DNA from: Roseicella aerolata | GTDB taxonomy: Bacteria > Pseudomonadota > Alphaproteobacteria > Acetobacterales > Acetobacteraceae | Reading direction: 5' to 3' | DNA length: 64,000 nt | NCBI RefSeq assembly: GCF_020523605.1 | Contig: NZ_JAJAQI010000020.1 | Span: 40,843 to 104,842 of the forward strand | Shown here: piece by piece, positions 1 to 7,890 of the stretch | Layout: each line of letters starts with the position of its first letter | How positions within the stretch are numbered: position 1 is the stretch's first letter | Program-made: the position numbers and the translations under genes | The notes under the pieces: generated by a model | The model's database searches: none | What the model saw: only the letters and a program-made list of their open reading frames with translations | What the model was told of the DNA's origin: nothing

Positions 1-1
1 G

Positions 2-481
2 ATCGCGGCCTATGAGGCCCGCACCGCGCCCGACTTCGAGCTCTATGGGCTCGGCCTCGAGCACAAGCATGTGGCGGAGCTGCAACTCTATGCCGGCCTG
101 ACCCGGCGGCCGATCTTCGTGCCCTCCGTCGGCGACTTCCGTCAGGGCATGATCGACAGCATCCCGCTGCATCTCGATCTGCTGCCGGGCAGGCCCTCGC
201 CGGCCGACCTCGAGGCGGCCCTGTCGGCACGCTATGCCGGCAGCGAATACATCCGCGTGGTGAAGGCGGATGCGAAGCTGGAGCCGCAGGCGCTGAACAA
301 CACCAACCTGCTGGAACTGCGCGTGCACGGCAACACCGCACGCCACCATGCGGTGCTGACCGCGCGCTACGACAATCTCGGCAAGGGGGCGTCCGGCGCC
401 GCGGTGCAGAATCTCGGCCTGATGCTCGGCGTGCCGGTGGAGACGCGGCTGCCAAACCACCCCGCGGCGGCGGCGGAGTAG
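2..481 (+). CDS. argC: N-acetyl-gamma-glutamyl-phosphate reductase, C-terminal part (5' end outside window)
   Basis: Third step of arginine biosynthesis: NADPH-dependent reduction of N-acetyl-glutamyl phosphate to the semialdehyde, in the cytosol. The frame is open from base 2, so the N-terminal dinucleotide-binding half and probably the catalytic cysteine region lie upstream. What remains is the dimerisation/catalytic C-terminal domain, recognisable by FVPSVGDFRQGM, the NNTNLLELRV stretch and the ending DNLGKGASGAAVQNLGLMLG, all typical of ArgC. The GTG at 71 is internal to the reading frame, not the start. The gamma-carbonic anhydrase gene follows after 5 bases, so the two are probably cotranscribed. 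The partial length prevents any statement on the whole gene. Confidence 0.93.
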   Translation: MAAYEARTAPDFELYGLGLEHKHVAELQLYAGLTRRPIFVPSVGDFRQGMIDSIPLHLDLLPGRPSPADLEAALSARYAGSEYIRVVKADAKLEPQALNNTNLLELRVHGNTARHHAVLTARYDNLGKGASGAAVQNLGLMLGVPVETRLPNHPAAAAE

Positions 482-486
482 GCGGC

Positions 487-1050
487 ATGGACCACGACGC
501 GACCGCGGTGCTGCCGCCGCTCTACCCCTTCGAGGGCAAGGTGCCGGTGGTGCATGCCAGCGCCTGGGTTGCGCCCACCGCCGCCATCATCGGCGATGTC
601 GAGATCGGGGAGGGGGTGAATGTCTGGTATCACTGCGTGCTGCGCGGCGACACCAACATCATCCGCATCGGCGCCCGGTCCAACATCCAGGACGGCACGA
701 TCGTGCATGTGAATTCCGGCCGTGCCACCTCGGACAATTTCGCCACCATCATCGGCGCGGATGTCACGGTCGGCCATGCCGCCATCATCCATGCCTGCCA
801 GCTCGAGGACCGCGCCTTCGTCGGCATGGGCGCCACGGTGTTGGATGGTGCAGTGATCGAGGAGGGCGGGGTGCTCGCCGCCGGCAGCGTGCTGCCGCCT
901 GGCAAGCGCATCGGCCGGCTGGAGCTCTGGATGGGCAACCCCGCCAAGCTGGTCCGCGTGCTGACGCCCGAGCAACGCGCCGGCTTCGACCGCACTGCGC
1001 CGCACTATGTCGAACTGGCCGGGCGGCACCGGGCATCGCTGGGGCGCTGA
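487..1050 (+). CDS. Gamma-carbonic anhydrase family protein (left-handed beta-helix)
   Basis: A 187-aa protein of the gamma-carbonic anhydrase/YrdA/PaaY family, expected to be a trimer of left-handed beta-helices with metal at the subunit interfaces. Hexapeptide-type repeats such as IIGDVEIGEGVNVW and VFVGMG-like turns run through the middle. The metal-binding histidine pattern is visible as IVHVNSG followed by GHAAIIHAC. The protein closes with the family's MGNPAKLVR turn. Members include true carbonic anhydrases and acyltransferase or complex-associated proteins without proven activity, so hydration of CO2 is only a family-level guess. It follows argC by five bases, an arrangement that suggests one transcript. 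Length is normal for the family. Confidence 0.9.
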   Translation: MDHDATAVLPPLYPFEGKVPVVHASAWVAPTAAIIGDVEIGEGVNVWYHCVLRGDTNIIRIGARSNIQDGTIVHVNSGRATSDNFATIIGADVTVGHAAIIHACQLEDRAFVGMGATVLDGAVIEEGGVLAAGSVLPPGKRIGRLELWMGNPAKLVRVLTPEQRAGFDRTAPHYVELAGRHRASLGR

Positions 1051-1062
1051 GGCGACGTGTCG

Positions 1063-1162
1063 CAGGGGGACACCGTCCCCCTGCCAAGGGCCGAAGGACC
1101 CTTGGAACCCAGGCGTCAACGACAACGGGGAGACTCCCGCTGGGGGACTCCCCGTTGTCGTT
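1063..1162. repeat. Cluster of three consecutive perfect hairpins downstream of the carbonic anhydrase gene
   Basis: Three inverted repeats lie head to tail: 1063-1083 (9-bp stem, loop ACC), 1084-1105 (7-bp stem CCAAGGG/CCCTTGG) and 1118-1162 (15-bp perfect outer stem from AACGACAACGGGGAG plus an inner 5-bp stem around loop GCT). No T-run follows on either strand. The series lies between convergent genes, so it may terminate or protect transcripts, or be a REP-like intergenic element. Function is inference; the pairing is read directly. Confidence 0.7.
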
Positions 1163-1210
1163 AAACCCTTACAAGGGCCCGGGGACCGGTTCGGTACCCG
1201 GCGGGAGGGT

Positions 1211-1235
1211 GCAGGGAGGGCAGCGCCCTCCCTGC
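1211..1235 (-). terminator. Hairpin just beyond the tctA stop codon
   Basis: An 11-bp perfect stem GCAGGGAGGGC / GCCCTCCCTGC around a 3-nt loop, ending 12 bases past the tctA stop on the minus strand. No poly-U tract follows, so it is a terminator-like or 3'-protective structure rather than a textbook intrinsic terminator. Confidence 0.45.
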
Positions 1236-1246
1236 GAGACCCGGCG

Positions 1247-2761
1247 TCACGCCGCCCGCGCGCGGCCGAAGCCGCCCGCCAGCGCGCCGCGGGCCCAGGT
1301 GAGGACCGGCCAGGCCAGCAGGGCGATGCCGAGGGCCATGATCCCGCCGCTCAGCCAGTTATGGAAGAAGATGCCGATATCGCCGTTGCTGACCAGCAGG
1401 GACTGGCGGAAGGCTTCCTCCGTGCGGTCGCCGAGGACGAGGGCCAGCACCAGCGGTGCCAGCGGGTAGTCCAGCTTCTTCATGACATAGCCGATCACGC
1501 CGAAGACCAGCATCAGCACGATGTCGAACTCGGCATTGCTGACCGTGTAGGCGCCGATGGCGCAGACCGTCAGGATCAGCGCGGCGATGATCGGGAAGGG
1601 CACCCGCAGGATGGCGGCGAACCAGGGCACCGCCACCAGCACCACCAGCAGCCCGGCGACATTGCCGAGATACATGGAGGCGATCAGGCCCCAGACGAAC
1701 TCCTTCTGTTCGACGAAGAGCATCGGCCCCGGCTGCAGCCCCCACATGATGAGGCCGCCGAGGAGGACGGCAGCGGTGGGGGAGCCGGGCACGCCGAGGG
1801 TCAACATGGGCAGCAGGGCGGAGGTGCCGGCGGCATGCGCCGCGGTTTCCGGCGCGACCACCCCCTCCACCTTGCCTCTGCCGAAGCCGTTCGGGTCCTT
1901 CGACATGCGCCGGGCGACGCCGTAGGACATGAAGGAGGCCGGGGTCGCGCCCGCCGGGGTGATACCCATCCAGCAGCCGATGACGGCCGAGCGGATCGCC
2001 AGGAACCAGTGCTTCGGCAGTTCCGCCCAGGTGCGCAGCACGACCTTGAGGTCGATCTTCGCCCTCTGGCCCTTGAAGCGCAGCCCGTCCTCGATCGAGC
2101 AGAGGATCTCGCTGATGCCGAACAGGCCGATGACCGCGACCAGGAAGTCGAAGCCGCGGATCATCTCCTCCGACCCGAAGGTCATGCGGAGCTGGCCGGT
2201 GACGGTGTCCATGCCGACGGCGGCCAGCAGGAAGCCGAGCATCATGGCGGCAAGCGTCTTGAGCGGCGAGCCCTTCGCCATGCCGATGAAGCAGGCGAAG
2301 GAGAGGAACATCACCGCAAAGAATTCCGGCGGCCCGAAGCGCAGCGCGAAGCCGGCGATGATCGGCGCGACGAAGGTGATCATCACCACCGCGACGAAGG
2401 CGCCGAAAAAGGAGGCGGTGAAGGCGGCCGTCAGCGCCTCGCCCGCCTTGCCCTGCTGCGCCATGGGGTAGCCGTCGAAGGTGGTGGCCACGGACCAGGG
2501 CTCACCGGGGATGTTGAACAGGATGGAGGTGATGGCCCCGCCGAACAACGCGCCCCAGTAGATGCAGGAGAGCATGATCACCGCCGAGACAGGCGGCATG
2601 GCGAAGGTGAGCGGCAGCAGGATGGCGATGCCATTGGCGCCACCGAGGCCGGGGAGCACGCCGATCAGCACGCCAAGCACGACGCCGACCAGCATGAGCA
2701 GCATGTTCTCGGGTTGCAGGGCCACGGCGAAGCCCTGCATCAACAGGCCGATTTCTTCCAT
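1247..2761 (-). CDS. tctA: Tripartite tricarboxylate transporter, large membrane subunit TctA
   Basis: The 504-aa large permease of a TctCBA-type secondary uptake system for organic acids such as tricarboxylates, located in the inner membrane and energised by an ion gradient. The sequence is almost all hydrophobic helices. It carries the family signature near residue 75-105 (SILFNIPGEPWSVATTFDGYP) with the conserved Asn-x-Pro-Gly, plus glycine-rich loops GVLPGLGGANG and a second-half copy ATPASFMSYGVARRMS. Length matches the usual ~500 aa. It is the last gene of a minus-strand tctC-tctB-tctA cluster, 26 bases after tctB. The substrate cannot be read from sequence. The ribosome-binding site is weak, fitting translation coupled to tctB. 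Confidence 0.95.
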   Translation of the reverse strand: MEEIGLLMQGFAVALQPENMLLMLVGVVLGVLIGVLPGLGGANGIAILLPLTFAMPPVSAVIMLSCIYWGALFGGAITSILFNIPGEPWSVATTFDGYPMAQQGKAGEALTAAFTASFFGAFVAVVMITFVAPIIAGFALRFGPPEFFAVMFLSFACFIGMAKGSPLKTLAAMMLGFLLAAVGMDTVTGQLRMTFGSEEMIRGFDFLVAVIGLFGISEILCSIEDGLRFKGQRAKIDLKVVLRTWAELPKHWFLAIRSAVIGCWMGITPAGATPASFMSYGVARRMSKDPNGFGRGKVEGVVAPETAAHAAGTSALLPMLTLGVPGSPTAAVLLGGLIMWGLQPGPMLFVEQKEFVWGLIASMYLGNVAGLLVVLVAVPWFAAILRVPFPIIAALILTVCAIGAYTVSNAEFDIVLMLVFGVIGYVMKKLDYPLAPLVLALVLGDRTEEAFRQSLLVSNGDIGIFFHNWLSGGIMALGIALLAWPVLTWARGALAGGFGRARAA

Positions 2762-2787
2762 GGGGGAGGGGGTATCCGGTCAGAAGG

Positions 2788-3318
2788 TCAGAAACCGAGC
2801 AGCTCTTCGACCGGACCCTTGGGCAGACCGACCAGGAACCAGATCTCGAAGGTCATGAAGGCGACCACCGCCGTCGCGGCCGCGGCCGGCAGGGCGCTGC
2901 GCCAGGTGAACTCGCCGAGGCGCATCATGAAATAGGCGACCAGCACGGCAGAGGCGGCATAGATGCCACTGACAGGGATGGCGGCGACGTAGAAGACCGT
3001 CGGGATCAGCACCGACATCACCAGGCGGAGCTGCGGCCAAGTGACGAACATTTCCTCGGCCGCCGCGCCCTTGGCGCGCAGGACGGGGATGAGGTTGGCA
3101 AGGCTGGCGCCGGCCAGGATCATGCCGATCCAGAAGGGGAAATAGCCGGATTGCGGGCCTTCCACGCCCCATCCGGCACCGAGCCGGGCGCTGTCCCATA
3201 TCGCCGCGGCGCCGACCAGGGCGAGGGTGAGGGAGGTTGCGACTTCCATCGCGGTGCGCCTCACGCCCTGGCTGCTGCGGCCGGCGGCTTGGGCGATGTC
3301 GAGAGTCGTCGTGCTCAT
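2788..3318 (-). CDS. tctB: Tripartite tricarboxylate transporter, small membrane subunit TctB
   Basis: Small integral membrane subunit, 176 aa from the chosen start, with four hydrophobic helices typical of TctB. It pairs with TctA in the membrane; its exact role in transport is unsettled in the family. The start at 3318 (MSTTTLDIAQ) was chosen because a purine-rich GGGGACAGGG lies just upstream. An ATG at 3333 and a TTG at 3336 are in frame but have no such site. With the 3318 start the gene begins 14 bases after the tctC stop. The position between tctC and tctA supports the call more strongly than its poorly conserved sequence. Confidence 0.9.
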   Translation of the reverse strand: MSTTTLDIAQAAGRSSQGVRRTAMEVATSLTLALVGAAAIWDSARLGAGWGVEGPQSGYFPFWIGMILAGASLANLIPVLRAKGAAAEEMFVTWPQLRLVMSVLIPTVFYVAAIPVSGIYAASAVLVAYFMMRLGEFTWRSALPAAAATAVVAFMTFEIWFLVGLPKGPVEELLGF

Positions 3319-3332
3319 GATCCCTGTCCCCA

Positions 3333-4334
3333 TCAAGACGGATTTGCCAGGAAGCCGGCTTCCTGCATCAGTGTCCGGTGCCGCTCCTCCTCCCGCGTCA
3401 GCCAGCCGCGGAAGGCATCACCAGTCAGGCTGGTCGTGTTGAAGGCGCCCTGCTGCATGAGCTCCTTCCACTCGGGTGTCTCGCGCACCTTCGCCATCAG
3501 CCCCTCGTAGAAGGCGACCTGCTCGGGCTTCACGCCGGTCGGCATGAAGATGCCGCGCAGCATCAGGTAATCGACGTCGAGGCCCTGCTCCTTGCAGGTC
3601 GGGATGTCCGACCAGGCCTGGGTCTCTGTCATCTTCTCGGTGGCAGTCAGACGCTTCTCGTCGAAGACGCAGAGCGGACGGAGCGCGCCGGAGCGCCAAT
3701 GGGTGACGGCCTCAATCGGGTTGTTCACCGTGGCATCGATATGGCCGCCGACGAGCTGCACCGCGACCTCTCCGCCGCCGCGGAAGGGCACATAGGTGAA
3801 GGGCGCGCCGGTCGCCCTAGTGATGGCGGCGGTGATGATCTGGTCTTCCTGCTTGGAGCCGGTGCCGCCGATCTTCAGGCGCTGCGCCTTCGCCGCCTCG
3901 ATGAGGTCCTGCGCGGTCTTCCAGGGCGAGTCGGCCTTCACCCACAACACGAACTCGTCCAGCGCCATCATGGTGACCGGGGTGAGATCCTTCCAATTGA
4001 AGGGCACGCCGGTGGCGAGCGGGGTCGTAAACAGGTTGGAGAGGGTGATGATGAGCATGTGCGGGTTGCCCCGCGCGCCCTTGGCCTCGAGGAAGCCCTC
4101 GGCGCCGGCGCCGCCCGCCTTGTTCACCACCACCATCGGCTGGCGCATCAGGGAGTGCTTCGACACGATGCCCTGGATGACGCGCGCCATCTGGTCGGCG
4201 CCGCCGCCGGTGCCGGCCGGAACCACGATCTGGACTGGGCGGTTCGGTTCCCAGCTCCGTGCCTCGGCGCCGCCTGCGATGGTGGCGGCGGCAAGGCCCA
4301 GAAGAACCGATCGGCGAGATATCGCTAGCGTCAT
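3333..4334 (-). CDS. Tripartite tricarboxylate transporter substrate-binding protein (Bug/TctC family)
   Basis: A 333-aa periplasmic solute receptor that captures a carboxylate and delivers it to TctBA. The start at 4334 gives MTLAISRRSVLLGLAAATIAG, a signal peptide with twin arginines (SRRSVLLG), so Tat export is possible. The frame stays open upstream to 4541, but that extension has no signal-like features. Bug-family marks: RPVQIVVPAGTGGGADQMAR at the mature N-terminus, the FVPF-like TYVPFRGGGEVAVQLVGGHID loop and a C-terminal MPTGV segment. Length is normal. The 221-bp gap to the divergent acyl-CoA synthetase is AT-richer around 4427-4475 and probably holds promoters for both directions. 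Ligand unknown; many paralogues bind organic acids. Confidence 0.93.
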   Translation of the reverse strand: MTLAISRRSVLLGLAAATIAGGAEARSWEPNRPVQIVVPAGTGGGADQMARVIQGIVSKHSLMRQPMVVVNKAGGAGAEGFLEAKGARGNPHMLIITLSNLFTTPLATGVPFNWKDLTPVTMMALDEFVLWVKADSPWKTAQDLIEAAKAQRLKIGGTGSKQEDQIITAAITRATGAPFTYVPFRGGGEVAVQLVGGHIDATVNNPIEAVTHWRSGALRPLCVFDEKRLTATEKMTETQAWSDIPTCKEQGLDVDYLMLRGIFMPTGVKPEQVAFYEGLMAKVRETPEWKELMQQGAFNTTSLTGDAFRGWLTREEERHRTLMQEAGFLANPS

Positions 4335-4555
4335 GCCCTCTCTTCCCGGTGGCGCCAGGGGCGCAAATACCCGCGTCCGAAACACCTCCCGTGCTCCGGC
4401 CTTGGCTCGGGCTTCGGACCGAAAGTCACGTAAAGCAACGAAAAGCGTGTAAAACATGCCGAAAATTTCGTGCGGCTTCGCGGCCGGTGGCTTGCCGTCC
4501 TGGAATGGCTGATGCAGAGGAACCCCCGCCGAGGCCCGCAAGGGGATAGAGAGTC

Positions 4556-6073
4556 ATGACCGCTGCCAGCACCATCGCCGCATTGCTTGCCGCCGGGGAG
4601 GCCGGGCGGCCGGCCATCCGCGCGCCGGAGCGCCCTTCCCTGACCTATGCCGGGCTGCGGGCGCTGGCGGAGCGGACCGTGGGCGCGCTGAATGCCATCG
4701 GCATCGGCCGTGGCGACCGGGTTGCCATCGTGCTGCCGAACGGGCCGGAGATGGCGGCGAGCTTCGTCGCGATCGCCTGCGGCGCCACCACCGCGCCGCT
4801 GAACCCCGCCTACAAGGATGAGGAGTTCGAGTTCTACCTGACCGACCTGAAGGCCAAGGCGCTGGTCGTGCAGCAGGGCGTGGACAGCCCGGCGCGCGCG
4901 GTCGCGGCGCGGCTCGGCGTGCCGGTGGTGGAACTCCTGCCCGGCGAGAAGGCAGGCGAGTTCGCGCTGGTGGGCGGCACGCCCGGCGCGGCCGCACGGC
5001 CGGGGATGGCGGAGGCCGAGGATGTCGCGCTGGTGCTGCACACCTCCGGCACCACGGCGCGGCCGAAGATCGTGCCCCTGACCCATACCAATGTCACGGC
5101 CTCCGCCGGCAACATCGCGCGCACCCTGCGGCTGACGCCGGAGGATGCCTGCCTCAACGTCATGCCGCTCTTCCACATCCACGGGTTGATCGCGGCGACC
5201 CTGGCCTCGCTCGCGGGCGGTGGCGCCGTCATCTGCACGCCGGGCTTCAATGCGCTGAAATTCTACGGCTGGCTCGATGCCGAGCGGCCGAGCTGGTACA
5301 CGGCGGTGCCGACCATGCACCAGGCGATCCTGCAGCGCGCCGAGCGCAACAAGGAGATCATCGGCCGCGCGCCGCTGCGCTTCATCCGCTCCTCCTCCGC
5401 CTCGCTGCCGGCGCAGGCGATGAAGGACCTGGCGGCGGTGTTCGGCGCGCCGGTGATCGAGAGCTACGGCATGACCGAGGCGAGCCATCAGATGTGCAGC
5501 AACCCGCTGCCGCCCGGCGCGCAGAAGCCTGGAATCGTCGGCCTGCCGGCGGGCCCCGAGGTCGCCATCATGGACGAGGCGGGCAACATCCTGCCGAAGG
5601 GCAGCATCGGCGAGGTGGTGATCCGCGGCCCGAACGTGACCAAGGGCTACGAGGCGAACCCGGAGGCGAACGCCAAGGCCTTCACGAATGGCTGGTTCCG
5701 CACCGGCGACCAGGGGATGTTCGACGAGGACGGCTACCTGATGCTGACCGGCCGCCTAAAGGAGCTGATCAAGCGCGGCGGCGAGCAGGTGAGCCCGCTG
5801 GAGGTGGATGGCGTGCTCTCCGAGCACCCGGCGGTCGCCCAGGCGCTGACCTTCAGCATCCCGCATCCGATGCTGGGCGAGGAGGTCGGCGCCGCGGTGG
5901 TGCTGCGCGAGGGCATGACCTGCACGGAGCGCGAGCTGCGCGACTACGCCGCGAAGCATCTGGCGGATTTCAAGGTGCCGCGGAAGGTGGTCTTCCTGCC
6001 GGAGATCCCGAAGGGCGCGACCGGCAAGCTGCAGCGCATCGGCCTCGCCGAGAAGCTGGGCATCACGGCCTGA
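4556..6073 (+). CDS. AMP-dependent acyl-CoA synthetase, oxalyl-CoA synthetase (AAE3/Pcs60)-like
   Basis: A 505-aa adenylate-forming enzyme that would activate a carboxylic acid with ATP and join it to CoA. ANL motifs are complete: the P-loop HTSGTTARPKIVPLTH, MPLFHIHGL, ESYGMTEASHQM, WFRTGDQG, GRLKELIKRGGE and the C-terminal PKGATGKLQR with the catalytic Lys. The stretches WYTAVPTMHQAIL, FIRSSSASL, HQMCSNPLPPG and RGPNVTKGYEANPEAN resemble the oxalate-CoA ligases AAE3 of plants and Pcs60 of yeast more than medium- or long-chain ligases. This is recognition from memory, not a search. It stands divergent from tctCBA, so the transported acid might be its substrate. No formyl-CoA transferase or oxalyl-CoA decarboxylase gene is nearby. 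Confidence 0.82.
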   Translation: MTAASTIAALLAAGEAGRPAIRAPERPSLTYAGLRALAERTVGALNAIGIGRGDRVAIVLPNGPEMAASFVAIACGATTAPLNPAYKDEEFEFYLTDLKAKALVVQQGVDSPARAVAARLGVPVVELLPGEKAGEFALVGGTPGAAARPGMAEAEDVALVLHTSGTTARPKIVPLTHTNVTASAGNIARTLRLTPEDACLNVMPLFHIHGLIAATLASLAGGGAVICTPGFNALKFYGWLDAERPSWYTAVPTMHQAILQRAERNKEIIGRAPLRFIRSSSASLPAQAMKDLAAVFGAPVIESYGMTEASHQMCSNPLPPGAQKPGIVGLPAGPEVAIMDEAGNILPKGSIGEVVIRGPNVTKGYEANPEANAKAFTNGWFRTGDQGMFDEDGYLMLTGRLKELIKRGGEQVSPLEVDGVLSEHPAVAQALTFSIPHPMLGEEVGAAVVLREGMTCTERELRDYAAKHLADFKVPRKVVFLPEIPKGATGKLQRIGLAEKLGITA

Positions 6074-6132
6074 CCTGACTCCCTCCCTCGCCTTGCGGGG
6101 GAGGGGACGCATACCGACCGGGACGCTTTCTC

Positions 6133-7110
6133 ATGAAACTCTGCATCTTCGGCGCCGGCGCGATCGGCGGATTGATGGCGGCGAAGCTCGCCGCGAAAGG
6201 CGATGTGGACGTCACCGTCATCGCCCGCGGCCCGCACCTGGCCGCCATGCAGGCGAACGGCCTGAAGCTTGTCAGCGACGGGCAGGAGATGGTGGTGCGC
6301 CCCCGCTGCGTCGCCAGTGCCGAGGAGGCGGGGCCGCAGGACTACGTCCTCGTCACGCTGAAGGCGCATTCGCTGCCGGGCGCGGCGAAGCAGATGCAGC
6401 CGCTGCTCGGCGAGAACACTGCCATCGTCTCCGCCATCAACGGCATTCCCTGGTGGTATTTCCACAAGCTCGCCGGCCCCTACGAGGACCGCCGCGTTGC
6501 CAGCGTCGATCCGGATGGCAGCGTGTGGGACCTGCTGCACCCCTCCCGCGTCATCGGCTGCGTCGTCTACCCGGCGGCCGAGGTGCCGGAGCCGGGCGTG
6601 ATCGAGCACACCTATGGCGACCGCTTCACCCTCGGCGAGCCGGACGGCACCCGCAGTGAGCGGGCGAATGCCCTTTCCGCCGCCCTGGTCGCGGCCGGAT
6701 TCAAGGCGCCGGTGCGCCCGAAGATCCGCGACGAGATGTGGGTCAAGCTCTGGGGCAACATGGCCTTCAACCCTCTCTCGGCGCTCACCACCGCGACGCT
6801 CGACATCATCACCGGCGATCCGGAACTGCGCGCCGTCTGCCGGCAGATGATGCTCGAGGGGCAGGCCATCGCCGAGAGGCTCGGCGTTCGCTTCGCCATC
6901 GATGTCGACAAGCGCATCGCCGGCGGCGCGGAGGTGGGGGCGCACAAGACCTCCATGCTGCAGGACCTGGAGCGAGGCCGGCCGATGGAGGTGGATGCGC
7001 TGCTCGGCAGCGTGGTCGAACTGGCGGAGATCGTCGAGGTGCCGGCGCCGACCTGCCGCATCGTGCTGGCCTTGCTGCGGACTCGGGCCAGGCTCGCCGG
7101 CTGCTACTGA
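6133..7110 (+). CDS. 2-dehydropantoate 2-reductase family (PanE/ApbA)
   Basis: A 325-aa NADPH-dependent reductase of the ApbA/PanE family. In pantothenate synthesis the prototype reduces ketopantoate to pantoate; many genomes hold paralogues acting on other 2-oxo acids. The N-terminal Rossmann motif FGAGAIGGLMAAKLA is clear. The C-terminal helical domain has the conserved catalytic-Lys segment RDEMWVKLWGNMAFNPLSAL and the HKTSMLQDLERGRPMEVDAL signature. Length is slightly over the usual ~300 aa. It starts 59 bases after the acyl-CoA synthetase on the same strand and is probably cotranscribed with it. This makes a role in 2-oxo or hydroxy-acid catabolism as likely as one in CoA synthesis. Confidence 0.88.
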   Translation: MKLCIFGAGAIGGLMAAKLAAKGDVDVTVIARGPHLAAMQANGLKLVSDGQEMVVRPRCVASAEEAGPQDYVLVTLKAHSLPGAAKQMQPLLGENTAIVSAINGIPWWYFHKLAGPYEDRRVASVDPDGSVWDLLHPSRVIGCVVYPAAEVPEPGVIEHTYGDRFTLGEPDGTRSERANALSAALVAAGFKAPVRPKIRDEMWVKLWGNMAFNPLSALTTATLDIITGDPELRAVCRQMMLEGQAIAERLGVRFAIDVDKRIAGGAEVGAHKTSMLQDLERGRPMEVDALLGSVVELAEIVEVPAPTCRIVLALLRTRARLAGCY

Positions 7111-7326
7111 GCCTGCCCGGCGTCCGGGGCCGGGCCCGGACGCCTGCCGCAAGCCGCCGCCGCGTAGCCTGGCCAGGACGAGCTGGTGACGAAACGGACA
7201 TGCCGGCGCGAATTGTACCGGAAGCCGGAAAAGCCCATTCTCTCCTCCCTGGGAGGCAGGGCGCAGGGATCGGGGTTCGCCCCCGGGCCGGCGCGCTTCG
7301 CCGGTACGCCGCATGGAGGTTTCCGC

Positions 7327-7890
7327 ATGACCAAGGCTCTCCTGCCGCTCGCGGCCATTCTGGCGCTCGGCGCCTGCGCACCCTCGGCGTCGCCGGTCAG
7401 CGCCAGCCTGCCGCCGGATGCGGTGGTGGGGGCCGGTGATCCGCTGCGCAGCGCCATCGCCAACACCTCCGTTGCCTTCGCCTCCCCGCAGAAGCTCGCC
7501 GGCCGGCCCGGCGAGGCGGCGCAGGCAGTGGCGCAGATGGAGTATCTGGCGACCGAATTCCCGAACAATCCGCGCTATCCCGGCCTTTCGCCCACCGTCG
7601 CCACGCAGTTCGCGCAGGCTCGCCGGGAGTGGCGCACCGCCCTCGGCATCCCGGAGGCGCTGCCGCCGCAAGCGGTGATCGAGTCGCTCTACGCCGCCTC
7701 CCGAGCCTTGCGTGGCGGCCAGACGGAGGCCGCCGCGGCGGCGCTGCCGGCCATGATCTTCCCGCAGGGCGGCCAGACGGCGATGCTGCGCCTGGCCTCG
7801 CTGCCCAGCCTGCCGCTCACCAACCAGGCGGCGGTCGCCGCGACCGAGGCCTTGCGGCGGCAGGACGGGACGCCGCTCGGGCGCCTGTGA
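7327..7890 (+). CDS. Predicted lipoprotein, first of a tandem paralogous pair
   Basis: A 187-aa protein beginning MTKALLPLAAILALGACAP, a signal peptide with lipobox LGAC, so it is probably lipid-anchored after cleavage. The start at 7327 follows GGAGGT at 7315-7320; the open frame reaches back to 7186 but lacks a signal there. The mature part is alanine-rich and helical. No domain is recognised. It shares the pattern AGRPGEAAQAVAQMEYLATE...P...RY with the next gene, showing an ancient tandem duplication. The two genes overlap at a TGATG junction (stop 7888-7890, next ATG 7890-7892), implying coupled translation and possibly a shared complex at the envelope. Function unknown. Confidence 0.75.
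   Translation: MTKALLPLAAILALGACAPSASPVSASLPPDAVVGAGDPLRSAIANTSVAFASPQKLAGRPGEAAQAVAQMEYLATEFPNNPRYPGLSPTVATQFAQARREWRTALGIPEALPPQAVIESLYAASRALRGGQTEAAAAALPAMIFPQGGQTAMLRLASLPSLPLTNQAAVAATEALRRQDGTPLGRL

Noticed and set aside
1007..2935. Long plus-strand open frame opposite tctA, rich in Gly, Glu, His and Asp
   Set aside because: It is the mirror of the tctA/tctB coding strand; low-complexity composition and no domain. Other long frames opposite phaC, formate dehydrogenase, PEPC, uvrA and gyrA are the same GC effect.
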